Below are positions 46,464 to 55,918 of a stretch of DNA of 64,000 bases, in pieces (the first letter of the stretch is position 1; each line of letters starts with the position of its first letter). A program made the position numbers and the translations under genes. Source of the DNA: Thermotoga sp. Mc24 (GTDB lineage: Bacteria; Thermotogota; Thermotogae; Thermotogales; Thermotogaceae); the NCBI RefSeq assembly GCF_000784835.1, contig NZ_JSFH01000004.1, positions 158,982 through 222,981 on the forward strand, in the 5' to 3' direction. The notes beneath the pieces are model-generated. The model did no database searches. It had not been told where the DNA came from and saw nothing but the letters and a program-made list of their open reading frames with translations.

Positions 46464-49400
46464 GTGAGAAGAATACTTCTGATTCTTGTCATGTTGATGT
46501 TCGGTGTGTTGTTCTCTGCAGAACTCGTAGGGGTACTTCCTAAGATAGAAAATGATCGAGTGACCATAGAGATTCAGGTTTCTTCACCGGTTGAAGATGT
46601 TTCGGCAGAAATGAATTCTTCAAAGACTGTGTTCTCCATCTTTATGAAAGGGGTTCAAATGAAGATCAGCAGGTTCATGGTTCCCGTTGGTGTTGGGCCT
46701 GTTGAAGGTATAAGGGTGGTAAACGTAGGCAATGGAGTTATGGTGTCCGCGAGTCTACTGGTTCCATTCCCAGGGAGCTACCGCGTGGAAGACGAAACGA
46801 TAGTAATGGAATTTCCAAGAAGTAAGGAAAGAATCGATGTGTCCTTTGAAAACATGCCTTTCGAAGATATGGTGAAGTATCTCGCTGAAAGGTTGAATCT
46901 CAACGTGATCGTTTCTGATAGCATCAAAAGCGCGACAACAAGTTTGAAACTGAACGATGTCACACCTGAAGACGCTCTAAGGGATCTTCTTGTTACATTC
47001 GGAGAAGTTGCCTACGCTTATTTCCCGGATGGGACTATGTTCATAGGGAAATACGAAGAAGTATCCGGAAGGTTCCAGAGATTCTGGGGTATATACAAAG
47101 TAGAGAACCAGACCGTCGCGGACAGGATAAAGAGCCTCATCTCTCAGGAAGCCATGATAGACTACCTTCCATCGAAATCCGTTCTCTTCGTTTATGGAAC
47201 CTCGGAAGAACATGATCTCGTGGCGAGCCTTCTTTCTGTTTCTCCCCCCCTTCAGCAAAAGGAAGTTTCTTTCTCGGTAGATTCGATGAGAGTGGAGGAA
47301 CTTTTGACCGCCCTCAAAAACGTGTATCAGTTCGAGTATCACCTCTTAAAGCCGGTATCCAGGGTGATTCTTGTGGGAGATTCTGAGACGATTTCGAAAG
47401 TGGAAAGATATATCAAGATTTTGGAAACTCGCGAGCAGGTGTCTGTAGAAGAACAGGTCCAGATTCCAGCTAAAAAATTCGTCTTTTATGCTTACGATCC
47501 AGAATCCGCTGCTTCGCTTATCACTTTACTCCTCGGAATAGATGCTCAGTCTTTCAAGGACATGAATCTGGTGGTATGTCAGGTGCCGATAGACAGAGAG
47601 CAGGAATTGGTTGATTTCATCGCGGAAAACAACCTGGAGCTCAGTGAGATGTTCTATCTGGATATCAAAAAAGGTGAAGAGGATTTTCTCAAAGAAACGA
47701 TACAGTTTCTTGGAGTACCAGATTCGAGGTTGAGGTTTCTCAACATCGACGGTGAGAATGTAAAAGTCGGTATCTCAGTTCCAAAAGCGGTCTATGAGAA
47801 AATATCTCCCATTCTGAAAAAAATGTTGTCACTCAGGAGAAAGAATTTCATCGTGAAAAGTGTGGAATTGAAAAAGGAGATTCAGCAGGAAATGATAGAC
47901 GCGATAACGAGAATGTACGGGGTTTCTATAGAAAAAATAGGAAACTTCCTCTTCATAGAGGGAGCCAATGGTTCCGTTGAAAACGCTGAAGAACAACTGG
48001 AGAAACTCCAGAGTGAACACACACAATTTCTGAAAATTACCTTAAAAGCTGAAAATGTGGAAGATTTGAAGAGATTCATGAAGGAAAAGTACGGTGTTGA
48101 ATTCGAGTACTTTTCTTCTCTGAAAGTGGCAATGCTGAGTGGAAAGGAAGAAGAAAGCGTTCAGAAAGCTGCTGAAGAATTGCAGTTAATTTCTTCGGAG
48201 GAAAGGATCATAAGGTTTGTGAAAAAATCCGAGAATGTACCGATCGATAAAGCGAAAAGCGTTGTTTCACAACTCTACAGTGTATCCATAGAAGAGTTAG
48301 GGAATGAGCTTGTCGTCATCGGTGAAAGAGAAGAAGTCGAAAAAGCTGCTGATCTTCTTCAGAAAATTTTCTCTTCCGAAGTAGAGATCTCGCGTGACTT
48401 TGTGAAGCTACCTGGTTGGATCGATGAACCAGAGAAACTCCTCGAAGTTGTGAAAAACAGCGCTGGAATTACTTACGAAGTACTGGATGGAGTAGTTTAT
48501 TTTGAAGGGACAAAGGAAAACGTTGAGAAGGCAAAGGAACTCTTCTCAGACATAGTGGAAAAACTCGGAGAAGTACGCAAAGAAGAGAAAGTGGAATTCC
48601 TCGAAGTGGATTCTTCCTTCCCTGTTGACGAATTTATGAACCTCTCCAGCAAGTTGTATCCGGATGCTACCTGTTTCAGTCTCGATCAATTGGGTCTTCT
48701 GGTTCTCAAGGGATCTTCAGAAGCGGTCGAAGATCTTTCGAACATGTATCGTTCTTTCTTCGAGAGATACCAAAAGATAGTGAAAGAAAACGTGTTCGAT
48801 CGACTCATGCTAGAGGTTCCGAGCGGTTTTTCCTTCGAGGAATTCAAGACCTTCCTGGAAGTTCTCGTTCCAGAAGTCAAACAGGTTGTCTATCTTGACA
48901 AATTGAACTTGCTCTTGGTGGAAGTTCCTGTTTCACAATCGGAAAGAGTGAGTAGTCTACTCGATACGTTCTTGAAAAAAGAAGAAGCTGTATCGGAAAA
49001 GAAAGCGGTGAAAAGCGTCACCATACCTTCCGGTGTGAATCCCGATGAACTTTCCTTTTACTTGAAGAAACTCCTCAGAAATGTCGAGATCACAGTCTTT
49101 CCGAACATGGGCCAGATGATCGTAGAGGGACCAGAAAACGAGGTGGAAAAAGCTGTAGAACTCGTAGAAGCGGAAAAAGAAAAGATCGTTTCGAGGGAAA
49201 GGAAAGATTACGTGAAGGTTTCGAATGGTAGGCTGGCTATAAACGCAGAGGATGTTTCGCTTTACGATCTTCTCGCAGAAATCGCCAGTGAACTTGGAAT
49301 TTCGGTGATGTTTGTTTCCATTCCTTCGGAAAAGATCACGATGAAGGCAGATGATATCACTTGGGAAAAGTTCGTGGATCTGATCTCTCAGAACTATGGT

Positions 49401-50312
49401 TATTTGTTTGACAACAAAAGCGGTGTTTACGTTCTCTCAAAACCCAAACAGGATCTTGCAAGGCGTTACATTTACGACGTACCGCACAATTTCGATCAAA
49501 TAAAGGCTTTGATCGAATTCTACGGAGGAACGGTTTATGTGGATTCTCTGAACAACTTCATGGTGGTAACGGGAATTTCTGAGACGATAAAGAAAGAACT
49601 GGACAATATCATAGAAAAATTGAAAAAGCCGACGAAACAGATAGAGATATCCGCGAAGATAGTGGATAGATCTTTGATTGACAGACTAAGCAAAGAAGCC
49701 GGTCTCGAATTGACGGGAGGGAATGTGAATGTGGGGCCCTCTGGTGCAGGGATATCTTTCTCTGTGACCGACTACCTTGATTTCGAAAAGATCTTTGGAG
49801 GAATTTTGAACAGCAATCTTTCTCTCCAGTTCTCAGATCAAAAGACAAACACCCTCGATGACATTCTTGCGAGTCCCAGAATCGTCACCACCAGTGGAAA
49901 AGAGGCGAGAATACTGATAGGTGACAGAATACCGTACGTTACGGACACCAATGGAGACGGGACTCCGGAAGTGCAATTCCTCGAGACCGGTATAGAACTC
50001 AACATCACACCGTTTGTACGAAGTGACGACACTATAGAGCTCGATCTCTTTGTGAAGGCTAGCGAACCTGGAAACTACATAAATGAAGTGCCTGGAGAGA
50101 GAACACGAGAGACTCAGACACACCTCATCGTGAAGAACGGAAGTACCATAACGATAGGAGGTCTGATCAGGGAAGTAACGAATGTAACAGAGAGCAAACT
50201 ACCTTTCCTCGGAGATTTACCGGTGATAGGACAGTTCTTCAGAACAAAGTCCGAAAATAAGGAAAAACGAGATCTCATCATATTCCTCACCGTAAGGGTG
50301 GTGGAACCATGA
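46464..50312 (+). CDS. pilQ: Very large PilQ/GspD-type secretin
   Basis: About 1282 residues, against 400-800 for most secretins. Signal peptide RRILLILVMLMFGVLFS; an AMIN-like beta domain (about residues 25-125); a first N0-like domain (MVKYLAERLNLNVIVSDSIK..., nucleotides about 46850-47050); then about eleven small N1-like modules (47090-49190), each closing with a helix of the type EEVEKAADLLQKI; a second N0-like domain (about 49250-49445), one more N1 (49460-49620), and the secretin channel (49640-50312) with SPRIVTTSGKEARILIG, QFLETGIELNITP and the end LPFLGDLPVIGQFFRT. GTG at 46464 is chosen because GAGGAGGGGTGA precedes it. The module count is by eye. Confidence 0.88.
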   Translation: MRRILLILVMLMFGVLFSAELVGVLPKIENDRVTIEIQVSSPVEDVSAEMNSSKTVFSIFMKGVQMKISRFMVPVGVGPVEGIRVVNVGNGVMVSASLLVPFPGSYRVEDETIVMEFPRSKERIDVSFENMPFEDMVKYLAERLNLNVIVSDSIKSATTSLKLNDVTPEDALRDLLVTFGEVAYAYFPDGTMFIGKYEEVSGRFQRFWGIYKVENQTVADRIKSLISQEAMIDYLPSKSVLFVYGTSEEHDLVASLLSVSPPLQQKEVSFSVDSMRVEELLTALKNVYQFEYHLLKPVSRVILVGDSETISKVERYIKILETREQVSVEEQVQIPAKKFVFYAYDPESAASLITLLLGIDAQSFKDMNLVVCQVPIDREQELVDFIAENNLELSEMFYLDIKKGEEDFLKETIQFLGVPDSRLRFLNIDGENVKVGISVPKAVYEKISPILKKMLSLRRKNFIVKSVELKKEIQQEMIDAITRMYGVSIEKIGNFLFIEGANGSVENAEEQLEKLQSEHTQFLKITLKAENVEDLKRFMKEKYGVEFEYFSSLKVAMLSGKEEESVQKAAEELQLISSEERIIRFVKKSENVPIDKAKSVVSQLYSVSIEELGNELVVIGEREEVEKAADLLQKIFSSEVEISRDFVKLPGWIDEPEKLLEVVKNSAGITYEVLDGVVYFEGTKENVEKAKELFSDIVEKLGEVRKEEKVEFLEVDSSFPVDEFMNLSSKLYPDATCFSLDQLGLLVLKGSSEAVEDLSNMYRSFFERYQKIVKENVFDRLMLEVPSGFSFEEFKTFLEVLVPEVKQVVYLDKLNLLLVEVPVSQSERVSSLLDTFLKKEEAVSEKKAVKSVTIPSGVNPDELSFYLKKLLRNVEITVFPNMGQMIVEGPENEVEKAVELVEAEKEKIVSRERKDYVKVSNGRLAINAEDVSLYDLLAEIASELGISVMFVSIPSEKITMKADDITWEKFVDLISQNYGYLFDNKSGVYVLSKPKQDLARRYIYDVPHNFDQIKALIEFYGGTVYVDSLNNFMVVTGISETIKKELDNIIEKLKKPTKQIEISAKIVDRSLIDRLSKEAGLELTGGNVNVGPSGAGISFSVTDYLDFEKIFGGILNSNLSLQFSDQKTNTLDDILASPRIVTTSGKEARILIGDRIPYVTDTNGDGTPEVQFLETGIELNITPFVRSDDTIELDLFVKASEPGNYINEVPGERTRETQTHLIVKNGSTITIGGLIREVTNVTESKLPFLGDLPVIGQFFRTKSENKEKRDLIIFLTVRVVEP

Positions 50313-51142
50313 AAAGAAAACCGGCCGTGGCCGGCCTTTTTTATCCCTCTAGGAGAGATGAACTCGTTGAACAAATCAGAATTTGCTTTCTCGACAAAAG
50401 AATTGGACCGGGTGAGTTGCCGGATCCTTCCGAAACAAAGCTTCAAAGTCCCATTGGCTTCGTTTCTCCCCATGCTGGTTACATCTACAGTGGGCCTGTT
50501 GCCGCGTGGGGGTTCCTCGAGGTGGCTAAGTTCGGCGAACCTTCTGTCGTGGTTATTATCGGACCAAATCACACAGGCCTGGGAAGGCCTGTGGGTGTGT
50601 GGCCAGAGGGTGAATGGGAAACTCCACTTGGAACCGTTCCGGTGAATCAGCGTGCAGCAGAGATCATCTTGAACAGCTCCAGATACGCTGAGGAAGACTT
50701 CATGTCTCATATCAGAGAGCATTCTATTGAGGTTCAAATTCCGTTTCTTCAGTTCGTGTTTGGGGACGTTTCCATAGTCCCCATATGTCTGATGGATCAA
50801 AGCCCTGCGGTTGCTGAAGATCTCGCGAACGCTTTGACAAAACTCGTAGCCGAGTTCCCAAGTGTTCTGATAATAGCTTCAACAGATCTGAACCACTACG
50901 AGGATCAAAGAACAACCCTGAGGAAAGATTCCTATATCATGGAAGCAATAAGAAATAAAGATCCTCGTCTTCTATATGAGTATCTTGTGAAGGAAGATAT
51001 AAGTATGTGTGGATACGGTGGAGTGGCCACCCTTTTGAACATGAATTTCAAAAACGCCAGGATTTTGAAACACGCGACCAGCGGAGATGTATCCGGTGAT
51101 AAACTGGAAGTCGTTGGATATCTCAGTGCGATCCTCTTCTGA
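50309..51142 (+). CDS. MEMO-like protein (AmmeMemoRadiSam system protein B)
   Basis: A 277-residue protein of the MEMO1 family, related to extradiol dioxygenases. It starts RKPAVAGLFYPS, as is usual, and keeps the metal-type His residues: His55 in SPHAGYIYSG, His88 in IGPNHTG, His in REHSIEVQ and the end motif STDLNHYE, with a Cys in SMCGYGG. In many genomes it goes with an AMMECR1 domain and a radical SAM protein; those are not next to it here. Overlaps the secretin by 4 bp and the convergent murJ by 20 bp. Confidence 0.9.
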   Translation: MKRKPAVAGLFYPSRRDELVEQIRICFLDKRIGPGELPDPSETKLQSPIGFVSPHAGYIYSGPVAAWGFLEVAKFGEPSVVVIIGPNHTGLGRPVGVWPEGEWETPLGTVPVNQRAAEIILNSSRYAEEDFMSHIREHSIEVQIPFLQFVFGDVSIVPICLMDQSPAVAEDLANALTKLVAEFPSVLIIASTDLNHYEDQRTTLRKDSYIMEAIRNKDPRLLYEYLVKEDISMCGYGGVATLLNMNFKNARILKHATSGDVSGDKLEVVGYLSAILF

Positions 51143-52544
51143 GAATCTCTTCGAGTTCTTCTATTTTCAGAAGTTTCGAAAGCAACACATAAACGAACAC
51201 ACCGATCAGTATCAGAAAGATCGTTCCGAGATTTCCTTTGAACGAATCGTTCAGTAGAAAGATCATCGTTCCCATAACAGCAGAGGACAAGCCGATTTTG
51301 AAAATCTTTTTATCGAAGGAAGGTTTCATCCTTAAAACGAGAAAAGCGAATCCGGTGATGTATGAAACACTCGTCGCAAGTGCAATGCCCGAAGCTCCCA
51401 TGGTAAAACCGAGTATCATATCGAGTGCTATGTTCACAGCAGAGACGAGCAGAGTGGCAAAGAAGGGGGTTTTCACTTCTTTCGAAGCGTGGTAGGCGCG
51501 GGATAAAAGGTTAAACAGAGACACAAAACACAATCCAATTGCGTACATGAAGAGTATCTGAGCCGATTTTTTCACGTCTTCATAGGTGAACGCTCCATAT
51601 CCGAAGAGTAGGGAAATGATTCTTTCGGAAAGAACCATCAATCCAATCGAGGAAGGAAGTGTCAGAAAAAGGCTTTTGCTTATGAAGTCTTTCAGATTCT
51701 CGTGGAAATCCCCTTCACTTTCGCTGAGGGTGGACAGTGCAACAGTGGATACCGCGACACCAAAGATACCGAGTGGAAGTTGGTAGAGCCGGCTGGAAAG
51801 TTGGATCAAAGAGAGAGAACCCGGGTCTAAAAAGGATGCAACGTTCACGTCGATCAGTGTGGTTATCTGGGAGACTGCCATTGTCATGAACGTTCCAAAG
51901 AAGAGTCTGTAGAATTCTCCAAGGCCTTTGAATGTTGGTCTGTATCGAAATTTTCCGAAGGGAAGTAAAACCAGTAGTGCAGCCAGGCCTCCAATCGTGA
52001 ATCCGGCGGCTGCCCATTTTATGTCACCAAACAGACATCCCACCATCACACCTACGTTCGAAAACATCGGAGTCAATGCGGGAAGGAAATATCTGTGTGA
52101 GGCGTTGTGTACCGAATAAAAAACTGCCCACACAAAAACGATGGTTATGAACGGAGCTGTCAGGCGTATAAGATTGGCTGCCAGCGATTTCACTTTTTCA
52201 TCGGCACCTGTGGCGAAGATAGATGCCATGAAATAAGGAAAAACTTCGGAAATAAAAACAATAACGAGAGTGACGAGTCCGAGAGAGGTGAGTACGGCCG
52301 AAGTGAATTGTGTTTTCTCTTCCTCGTTCTCCAACTTTTTGTAGATTGCCAGAAAAGCTGAGCTCATTGCACCCTCGGCGAAGGTCCTTCTGAGGAAGAA
52401 CGGAAAGACTATAGAAACATAGTAAGCATCGAGAGTAGAGGAAGCACCAAAAGTTTTTGCGAGAATCACATCACGAACGAGGCCCGTGATACGCGAGAAA
52501 AGCGTTCCCAGAGAGAAAGCGAGCGTTTTCTTTATGCTGGACAC
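51123..52544 (-). CDS. murJ: MurJ (MviN) lipid II flippase
   Basis: A 473-residue membrane protein with about 14 helices. Start region KTLAFSLGTLFSRITGLVRDVILAKTFG is typical of MviN, as are DAYYVSIVFPFFLRRTFAEGAMSSAFLAIY and FLDPGSLSLIQLSSRLYQLPLGIFG. It flips the peptidoglycan precursor lipid II across the membrane, completing the path that MurA (26.8 kb) begins. The GTG at 52544 is preferred because AGGAGG lies just before it; the longer frame to 52580 crosses the flagellar promoter. Confidence 0.93.
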   Translation of the reverse strand: MSSIKKTLAFSLGTLFSRITGLVRDVILAKTFGASSTLDAYYVSIVFPFFLRRTFAEGAMSSAFLAIYKKLENEEEKTQFTSAVLTSLGLVTLVIVFISEVFPYFMASIFATGADEKVKSLAANLIRLTAPFITIVFVWAVFYSVHNASHRYFLPALTPMFSNVGVMVGCLFGDIKWAAAGFTIGGLAALLVLLPFGKFRYRPTFKGLGEFYRLFFGTFMTMAVSQITTLIDVNVASFLDPGSLSLIQLSSRLYQLPLGIFGVAVSTVALSTLSESEGDFHENLKDFISKSLFLTLPSSIGLMVLSERIISLLFGYGAFTYEDVKKSAQILFMYAIGLCFVSLFNLLSRAYHASKEVKTPFFATLLVSAVNIALDMILGFTMGASGIALATSVSYITGFAFLVLRMKPSFDKKIFKIGLSSAVMGTMIFLLNDSFKGNLGTIFLILIGVFVYVLLSKLLKIEELEEILRRGSH

Positions 52545-52560
52545 TCTTCTTCCTCCTGAT

Positions 52561-52587
52561 TTAAGTTTGCGGAAAAGCACCCGATAA
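52561..52587 (+). promoter_or_regulatory. Sigma-28 (FliA)-type promoter of the flgM operon
   Basis: TTAAGTTT (52561-52568), an 11-base spacer, and CCCGATAA (52580-52587). Compared with TAAAGTTT-N11-GCCGATAA, six of eight and seven of eight positions match, with exact spacing. It is 25 bases upstream of flgM, the expected late flagellar control point. Confidence 0.85.
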
Positions 52588-52611
52588 TATTATACGGAAG
52601 GAGGTGAGGGA

Positions 52612-52890
52612 ATGATAGACAGAATAAACGGACCGGGAGATATAAATCCTATCGAAGGAATAAAGAAGCCTTCTGTAGAAAAATCAAAGGAGAAGAGGAA
52701 AAAGGAAAGCACCGATAATGTTGAGCTTCGGCACGTCGAAGATGTCAGAAAATTCGCTGAAGAGGCGAAAAACATATCAACTGTCCGCGAGCAGCTGGTA
52801 GAAGAGCTGAAAAAGGCCATAGAGAGTGGAAATTACTTCGTCGATACTGAAAGGCTTGCCCGAAAAATTCTGGAGGAGCTGTCCGAATGA
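52612..52890 (+). CDS. flgM: Anti-sigma-28 factor FlgM
   Basis: A 92-residue protein. The N-terminus MIDRINGPGDINPI resembles the start of FlgM from other groups, the middle is very basic and likely disordered, and the C-terminal half (VRKFAEEAKNISTVREQLVEELKKAIESGNYFVDTERLARKILEEL) is the sigma-binding helical part. It holds sigma-28 inactive until exported through the finished hook. GGAGGTGAGGG precedes the ATG. Being itself under a sigma-28 promoter gives a feedback loop. Confidence 0.88.
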   Translation: MIDRINGPGDINPIEGIKKPSVEKSKEKRKKESTDNVELRHVEDVRKFAEEAKNISTVREQLVEELKKAIESGNYFVDTERLARKILEELSE

Positions 52891-53333
52891 GAGAGGAATT
52901 GAAGAGGGTTCTCACAGAGAAGATAAGACTCATGGAGAATATGAGAAATCTTCTGGAAGAAGAACTGGAAGCGATTGTAAATAAGGACTTCGAACGTCTT
53001 GAAAGCATCCTGCCGCACATTGAGGAGCTTTCCGTTTCGATGGAAACCTGCAACGAAATATTGAAATCTTCACTGGAATCACACGGAAATGGCACAAAGC
53101 TCATCGATCTTCTGGAAATCTACAAGGACGATGAAGAAATGCTTTCAGAGCTAAGGAGTTTCTTTGAAACGCTGAACAAGTTGGTCTTCGAGATAGAAAA
53201 GTTAAAACAGGCAATAGGTTTTCATTTGAATTACATAGATTTTGTGTTCAATCTTCAAAGGAATGAACTCACCTACAATCGAAATGGATCCTTCGATAGA
53301 GATGGTCCTTCGATGTTCAACGGGAGGTCCTGA
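52887..53333 (+). CDS. flgN: FlgN-like flagellar export chaperone
   Basis: A 148-residue protein, mostly one long helical hairpin (LKRVLTEKIRLMENMRNLLEEELEAIVNKD...), as in FlgN, the chaperone of FlgK and FlgL. The sequence match is loose, but the place between flgM and flgK is where FlgN is found in many bacteria. The C-terminal 25 residues are polar and probably unfolded. Overlaps flgM by 4 bp. Confidence 0.75.
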   Translation: MREELKRVLTEKIRLMENMRNLLEEELEAIVNKDFERLESILPHIEELSVSMETCNEILKSSLESHGNGTKLIDLLEIYKDDEEMLSELRSFFETLNKLVFEIEKLKQAIGFHLNYIDFVFNLQRNELTYNRNGSFDRDGPSMFNGRS

Positions 53334-53336
53334 AAA

Positions 53337-55913
53337 ATGCCCGATATGTCCATGTTTGGAATACTCAACACGGCGCTCACAGGAATACACGCGCACAAGC
53401 TGGCGATGAACGTTGTGGGGCACAACATCGCGAATGCCAGCACACCCGGTTACTCGAGACAGAGACCAGTCATAGAGGCGAATCCCCCCATTCCCCTCAC
53501 TACCCTGACACAGCCTTCTTTTCCCTTGCAGATGGGAACCGGTGCAAGGGTTAAAACTATTGTGAGGTTGAGAGATGCCTTCCTCGACGTGCAGTACAGA
53601 CAGGTGAACAACAGATACAACTACTGGGACACTGTCCTTTCTAACCTTCACTTCATAGAGCAGCTTCTGGCAGAGCCAGGTGAAGATGGTGTAAGAAGCC
53701 TTGTGGACAACTTCTGGAACGCTTTCAAAGAAGTCATGTCCGACCCCAGTAGCACAGCCTCGAAGGCGGAGGTTGTTTCCAGAGCACAACAGATGGTTTC
53801 TCAGATAAAAGATCTCTACGGAAGACTGGAGCAGCTCAGAGAAGATATAGACGATGAGATCGTTCAGAGAGTGTCCGAGATAAACCAGATGATAAAAAGA
53901 CTGGCAGATCTCAACAACAAGATCAGAACCAGCATGATGCTCAACTCTCCACCGAACGACCTTCTCGATGAAAGAGACAGGATCCTTGACGAGCTCTCCA
54001 ATCTTGCGAATATCAACTACACCGAAGCGGAGGACGGACAGATTACCCTGAGGATAGGAAATCAGATCGTTTTGAACGGTTCTACTTATAGAGAACTCAG
54101 GGCACTGGAGAGACCTTACGGAAAAGGATACCATGAGCTCTTCGTTGGAAACTCTCAGTTGATTCTCTCGGATGGGAAGCTGAAAGCGTTGATGGATCTG
54201 AGGGATTCCAGCATAGTGAAGTACATGAGAAAACTCGATGAATTCGTGCTTTTTATAACGGACTCATTGAATCTTGTTCACAGGGATGGTTTTGAGTCGA
54301 ACGGAGTGACAACGAACCTCAACTTCTTCAAGAAAATTGAGGCCTTCAGCGATGATCCTTCCATCTTCAGAATCAAAGGAAGTAGAAAGCTCGAGATGGG
54401 ACCTTACCACACTGTAACTGGTCTTCATTCTACAAGCAGCCAAGTTGAAATAGAAGGAAGACGCTTCAACTCTGATGACATCGTTCTCTCTTTCGGTGGT
54501 GGCTCATCGAACGTTTTGAACGTCTCGGCTGGAACGACCATTGGTGACCTCGTTGGTTCGTGGAACCTGCTCGGTACCTCTCTTAGGGTGGGTTCACATG
54601 CGGGAGGATACAGACTTTACCTGGAGGACAGCACCGGTTCTTTGAGGAACAAGCTTTTCCTCTCACTGGGGGATTCTCTATCGCAGATGGGATTCGACAC
54701 CGAGACAAAAGGGTATATAACCATAAAAGAATCCGACCTTTCCGGGTTGTCTTCCGGTGTTTACAACATAAACGTGGAGTACACTCTTGAAGATGGCACA
54801 AGGCAGACAGAAACAATCAGCGTGGATCTTTCTTCCGGGGTGAACCTTTCGAATATAGAAGCTTCCATAAATTCTTCTTCGCATCTGAGGGCGCAGATTT
54901 ACGCGGATCCATCCACTGGAGAAAACATGCTTGTGATCGTTCCAGATGAGCAGCTCAATTTCGATCCTTCAGCTGTCAAGGTGTTGAGTGACGATGACTT
55001 CTTCACGGAGTCTAACGCGTTCGTGAGAAATTACGAGGTGCTGAAATACAAAGACACTCTGGAAAACATTTTCTACGGTCAAACCGGTTTTGACCCAACA
55101 AGGCCTTTCACGATCACTATTAACTCCACGGATATAGAAATAGATCCAGCTGTGGACACTCTGGAAACACTCGTTGAAAAGATCAACGAAAAGAACACGG
55201 GAGTTCTCGCGGATTTGACGCCCCATCATTCGCTCGTCTTCAGGGCGTCGTCACTCTACGATTTCGATCTCAGAATGATGGAAATAAAAGGTCCGCAGGG
55301 TTTTTTCGAAGCCGTCGGATTTGTTGATCCAGACGGTGATCCCAATACTTTTGACTGGAGCTCTTCCTTCACCCTGGTTTCAAAATCTGACGATTTCACA
55401 ACGTTGAGCGAACGTTTCAAGGTTGCGGACATTCTGACTTTCGACAGGGCACCGTACGATGAACCCTTGAACATCGTCAATCAGTTCGAGGTGAGTTCTT
55501 CTCTCGCTGCGAACCCGGCAAACCTCGCGGTCGATGTGGGATACGCTCTGGAAAATTCCGACTGGAACGCGACGAGTATCAAACCTTCGGGTGGAGCCAA
55601 TCCAGAGCTTCTTGAAACCATACAGAATCTTTACACCAGAAAGATATTATCGAACGGCAAGGAGAGTTTCTACGAGTTCTTCGGCGGTGTGGTCTCGGAG
55701 CTCGGTGTGGAGGCGGAGACTGCCAGCAATCTCAAGAACAACACGGAAATCCTCAGACAGGAGATCGACAATGCCCGTGAAGAAGTGAAGGGAGTCTCTC
55801 TCGACGAGGAGATGGCAAACATGATAGAGTATCAGCACGCGTTCAGCGCTGCTGCCAAAGTCATCACCGCTGTCGATCAGATGATACAGACCGTGATCAA
55901 CATGGTGGGGTGA
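53337..55913 (+). CDS. flgK: Flagellar hook-associated protein 1
   Basis: An 858-residue protein of the hook-filament junction. N-terminal FGILNTALTGIHAHKLAMNVVGHNIANASTPGYSRQR is the canonical rod/hook/FlgK start; the C-terminal helix ends GVSLDEEMANMIEYQHAFSAAAKVITAVDQMI. The insert of about 400 residues between makes it longer than the 550 or so of enteric FlgK; it may form an extra surface domain. Its chaperone gene lies directly upstream. Confidence 0.95.
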   Translation: MPDMSMFGILNTALTGIHAHKLAMNVVGHNIANASTPGYSRQRPVIEANPPIPLTTLTQPSFPLQMGTGARVKTIVRLRDAFLDVQYRQVNNRYNYWDTVLSNLHFIEQLLAEPGEDGVRSLVDNFWNAFKEVMSDPSSTASKAEVVSRAQQMVSQIKDLYGRLEQLREDIDDEIVQRVSEINQMIKRLADLNNKIRTSMMLNSPPNDLLDERDRILDELSNLANINYTEAEDGQITLRIGNQIVLNGSTYRELRALERPYGKGYHELFVGNSQLILSDGKLKALMDLRDSSIVKYMRKLDEFVLFITDSLNLVHRDGFESNGVTTNLNFFKKIEAFSDDPSIFRIKGSRKLEMGPYHTVTGLHSTSSQVEIEGRRFNSDDIVLSFGGGSSNVLNVSAGTTIGDLVGSWNLLGTSLRVGSHAGGYRLYLEDSTGSLRNKLFLSLGDSLSQMGFDTETKGYITIKESDLSGLSSGVYNINVEYTLEDGTRQTETISVDLSSGVNLSNIEASINSSSHLRAQIYADPSTGENMLVIVPDEQLNFDPSAVKVLSDDDFFTESNAFVRNYEVLKYKDTLENIFYGQTGFDPTRPFTITINSTDIEIDPAVDTLETLVEKINEKNTGVLADLTPHHSLVFRASSLYDFDLRMMEIKGPQGFFEAVGFVDPDGDPNTFDWSSSFTLVSKSDDFTTLSERFKVADILTFDRAPYDEPLNIVNQFEVSSSLAANPANLAVDVGYALENSDWNATSIKPSGGANPELLETIQNLYTRKILSNGKESFYEFFGGVVSELGVEAETASNLKNNTEILRQEIDNAREEVKGVSLDEEMANMIEYQHAFSAAAKVITAVDQMIQTVINMVG

Positions 55914-55918
55914 TCTGA

